Of a stretch of DNA of 64,000 nt, positions 24,514 to 64,000 are shown piece after piece. Each line of letters starts with the position of its first letter. Within the stretch, counting starts at the first letter, position 1. A model generated the notes under the pieces. The model did no database searches and was not told the DNA's origin. It saw nothing but the letters and a program-made list of their open reading frames with translations. The stretch covers positions 2,939,928 to 3,003,927 of the forward strand of contig CM053258.1 in the NCBI GenBank assembly GCA_028583405.1. The letters run 5' to 3'. The translations under genes were made by a program, and so were the position numbers. The DNA comes from Pogonophryne albipinna (Eukaryota; Chordata; Actinopteri; Perciformes; Artedidraconidae).

Positions 24514-24622
24514 GTTTGCTGTGGAAGATGAACATGAACTGTCCAACTGTGACAGACAAGAAGAAGCTCTTGTAGCTGGAGGAGGACAGCCTGCCTAACC
24601 TTCCCTTCTCCTCCTGGGATCA

Positions 24623-60946
<36,324 letters not shown>

Positions 60947-61132
60947 GTAAAACTCTAGGCACATATTAACATACACCTTAGGGTTTTATAAAAAAGTTAT
61001 TAATCCCTTAATCGTATCCAAAAGAATCGAACTTCTTGGTGTTTTCCTCTATTTTGTTCACTGACGCTTCGGATAAGAACGTTAAACAAATGCTTAATGT
61101 TCAGAACCTGATACTTGCTTTCATTACATTAC

Positions 61133-61266
61133 TAGACTACATTACATTCAGCTAATGCTTTTATCCAAATTGACGTACATACACTTTGTAGGTTTAGCTC
61201 TTTGGAGTGGGGGTTGAACCAGCGACCCTCCGATAGACGGTCGTTTAACCCCTGAGCCACATTCTC
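61133..61266 (-). mobile_element. tRNA-derived SINE
   Basis: Minus strand: 'gtggctcaggggttaaacga' and 'ggttcaaccccc' resemble Pol III A and B boxes. The tail 'ttggataaaagcattagctgaatgtaatgta' is typical of fish tRNA-derived SINEs. It is not a functional tRNA, as the stems do not pair well. Confidence 0.72.
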
Positions 61267-61287
61267 CCTTTTATTAGCAGAGTTGTC

Positions 61288-61318
61288 TAATGGCGCATTT
61301 CCACTGCAGGGCCTCGCA
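61288..61318. repeat. Harbinger-like MITE fragment
   Basis: 'atggcgcatttccactgcaggg' matches the terminus of the element at 15505, cut short by the adjoining antisense LINE. Confidence 0.6.
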
Positions 61319-61319
61319 C

Positions 61320-62401
61320 GGCTTATAGTATAGTATTCGTTTATTAGTCCCTGAGGGGAAAATAGGTTGCAGCACATCACAAAGGCATTTTAAAAAGTTA
61401 AGACAATACGTCACTGACAACAACATAGACACAGATAAAAACAAACAGACATAAGAAAACCAGATATCGGCAGACATGACAAGGGGCCTATAGGCCCTCA
61501 TTTGCGAAATAGGGGGGACAGGGCCAGACCCAGGGTCGGCTCGAGAACAAATCGAATGGGGGGGCAATCATTTACCAAGGGGGGGCACACACTGCCGTCA
61601 ACAACCAACACACAAACACCAACGCAACTTAAAAAAACATGCTGTAAAGTCTATTGTCTTTCACACACATTGCAGGGTGTAGTGCTATTGTATAGCGCAC
61701 CTATGACTTGTGCATGCATGCACGGTTGTGGCACGACCACCAAAACAGAAACATATAAGGACATAGGCCACCATACGAAAAAGTGTGCAAATGTATTTAG
61801 TATCCTATCCATGTGAACATGTTTTAGGTGGGGGTGGAGCTAACCTCCTCTAGGGGGGTCCAGGGGCATGCTCCCCCGGGAAGATTATTTTTTAAATATT
61901 GAAGTTAAATGCATCAATCTGGTGCACTTTGAGAGCAACATGAGAGACCTATGGATACCTCTCTCAACACCCATATGAAACAGAACTGTACACAGATTTA
62001 CTTTTTCTTTATGGATATTTTACTAATCACTCCCCTTTTAAACTGTATTCTTGTGTTACTGTCCTATAGTATTTCATACCCGTTTTTCATTTATTCTCTT
62101 ATTCTTTAATAACTATAATGATCATATAAAGGTATTCCTCGCAAATACTTGTTTACATAAATGGTGACCAAACCGTTTGAGACCCACTGAGATAACCTAC
62201 ACTAAAGTGAACTATCTAAACACTGAGAGAGTCCTTACCTCACTGAGCTGAGGTTATAAGATCCTCTTAGTCTGACAGGAGAGGACTCTCCTCCACCTTG
62301 ATGTAGAAACAGCTCTTTATATCCGTTAGCATAGCTAGCTAACTAGATGCTAACAACAACATTCAACGTTACCGCTCGCGCACTCACAAAATGCACTCGT
62401 G

Positions 62402-62475
<74 letters not shown>

Positions 62476-63175
62476 CCGAGCTTGAATGAAACACAGAGAC
62501 CCAGAGGTAGGCTACTTGTACTGTACTGTATATCATATTATTTTCGATGGCTTTACTGTATAATCAGTGTAACAGATAAACAGATCACCACCACCTCTCA
62601 TCTAAACACACAGCCACGTAATGATAACAAAACAAAGGTCGGGGGTCATTGGTCAAGCAACACACCAATCAGAGAGCAGCAGTGAGCACACCTCAGGCTG
62701 TGTTTTATATTTGTATTCTTTATTTCTGATGTATTTGCACACAAAACGTTTTCACTTATATGATTTAAAAAATAAAAAAAATGGCAAAGTGGCAAGGCTT
62801 GCCCACCCTGCGTTGGGGGGGCACAGTGACTCATTTGGGGGTGCATGGCCCGCAAATGACCCCCCATGACGCGGACCCTGCAGCTGGGTAAACAGTGCGT
62901 CCTAGCCATCATTTATTCAGGAGTTTGATGGCTTGTGGGACGAAAGACAGCCGAGATCTGTTCTTTTTGAAATAAGGGGCACGATATCTCCGCCCGGATG
63001 GCAACAGTTCAAAGTAAGAGGCAAGAGGGTGCCTCAGGTCACTCACAATATTGTGTGCCAATTTTAAAACTCTGTCCTTGTATAAGCTTTCTATATTAGC
63101 AAATGAGATTCCTGTCAATTTACTGGACAATGTTTCGGTATAGTTAGGCCTCACTTTATGCTGCGTTTCCATTAT
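61320..63175 (-). mobile_element. Antisense LINE, ORF2 C-terminus, interrupted
   Basis: The minus-strand frame 63172-62909 encodes a LINE ORF2 C-terminus ('DRVLKLAHNIVSDLRHPLA', 'FELLPSGRRYRAPYFKKNR', 'FVPQAIKLLNK', stop). A matching 3' untranslated end with 'cctcaggg', then 'actaataaacgaatac', lies at about 61320-61500. Between them, about 61510-62890, is unrelated sequence with short G-runs at both edges and a (CA)n tract, so the LINE seems to be split by a later insertion. Confidence 0.6.
62403..62472. repeat. (CA)n microsatellite
   Basis: About 35 CA units inside the sequence that splits the antisense LINE. Confidence 0.97.
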
Positions 63176-63179
63176 ATAT

Positions 63180-64000
63180 ATATATGTACCAGGATCATAA
63201 ATAAATTAAAAATCCAAGTGAATAAAAGTTACATTTCCCTGCTAAATAACACCTTTTCTGAACTTCAGCGTAGTTTTGTTAAAAGCATGCCGTCTGAAGG
63301 AGGGGAAGAAACTTTGCAGCATGCAGCCAGGGGCAGAGAAACACACTCCACATAACAGATGGTAACAACAGGAGTATTCAAAGGAGTGCGTCAGAAGTGA
63401 AACCGTTTTTAGCCGTACAACCAATGTAGTGTTTATTCCTGTCCGAAGAATACAAACATGTTATTTAACAGTTCAATACAAAAGACCAACATGCCTCTGC
63501 GCCTCAGATCAAGGAGGCCAAATATGACCTTTATACAAATAAATGATTTACCAGTTTGTTTAAAAATACACTCTCAGGATGTACACAGTTACTATACAGG
63601 GTCACATGTTATATGTTCCGTAGGTAAGTAACTCGATTCAGCAAATTGACTTAATGTTCTCCTAAATGTGACTCAAACCTTATTAGATCTATTTAACCCG
63701 GTTACCAGGTTCCTGCCTGCGTCTGTCAGAAAGCGATTTTCATATTGAACCTTTTTACATCGTTTTTTGTATAATATTTATTAGTTTTTATTCATCTCGA
63801 TATAGGCAGTACACATTTGAATGTAAATGCCTCAGTCTGGTCTTCAGTTTAACGTTTTAACACCAACTTTTCTTCTCGTGGAATGACCCCAACACTCCGA
63901 TGGAAACACTTTTATTATATTTTTCCATGAGACCAGAGATGGATGGAGTTTCCTTCATGGAATACAAACTGTCAGGAATGATTTAGGGCATGATGGGGAA
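63180..64000. other. Right edge, no feature recognised
   Basis: No match to the expected vash2 C-terminal exon and no other gene recognised; presumably vash2 intron. Confidence 0.4.

Noticed and set aside
61200..61265. Possible second tRNA gene type
   Set aside because: Stems do not pair well and a SINE tail follows; better explained as a tRNA-derived SINE.

Overview
The window looks like nuclear DNA of a ray-finned (teleost) fish. It has intron-rich vertebrate genes with consensus GT-AG sites, very long (CA)n/(TG)n runs, and dense hAT, Harbinger-like, TTAA-type, LINE and SINE debris of kinds common in teleosts. I cannot name the species. No prokaryotic, organellar or viral gene was recognised.

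Layout. 1-10 kb holds no convincing host gene. It contains two complete non-autonomous hAT elements with exact 8-bp target duplications, an L2-like LINE 3' end carrying a 15-bp minisatellite, and other repeat fragments. 10.2-14.0 kb and 17.4-21.9 kb hold two paralogous plus-strand genes for type I membrane receptors. Each encodes a signal peptide, a V-type Ig domain, a second Ig domain, one membrane segment and a tail with ITIM motifs. All exons were joined by phase; the coding totals (1134 and 981 nt) divide by three with no internal stop. Between them lie three mobile elements packed end to end (14.38-16.9 kb). The second gene also carries a dead Ig half-exon and a 57-bp minisatellite.

From 22.55 kb to the right end the window is the vasohibin-2 gene (vash2), the SVBP-dependent tubulin tyrosine carboxypeptidase. 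It shows a promoter-like region with CCAAT and GC boxes, six coding exons giving 308 residues with the Cys-His-Ser triad, and probably a C-terminal exon beyond the window. The intron between coding exons 4 and 5 is 23 kb long.

That intron contains the most unusual structure here (38.2-56.5 kb): 21 apparently intact tRNA-Thr(TGT) genes plus one truncated copy, all antisense to vash2. Most sit in 428-bp tandem units. Twelve consecutive units form two near-identical copies of a six-unit, 2568-bp higher-order repeat, like satellite DNA but with a Pol III gene in every unit. A larger segment occurs three times around the array (S1, S2, S3). S1 has empty sites for a hAT-like insertion and a LINE insertion present in both S2 and S3, which gives a relative order of events. 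A TTAA-type transposon interrupts the array, and a further insertion accompanies the truncated tRNA.

The three protein genes are not an operon or pathway: two are immune-type receptors and one is a cytoskeletal enzyme. The remaining sequence is intron or intergenic DNA rich in repeats.
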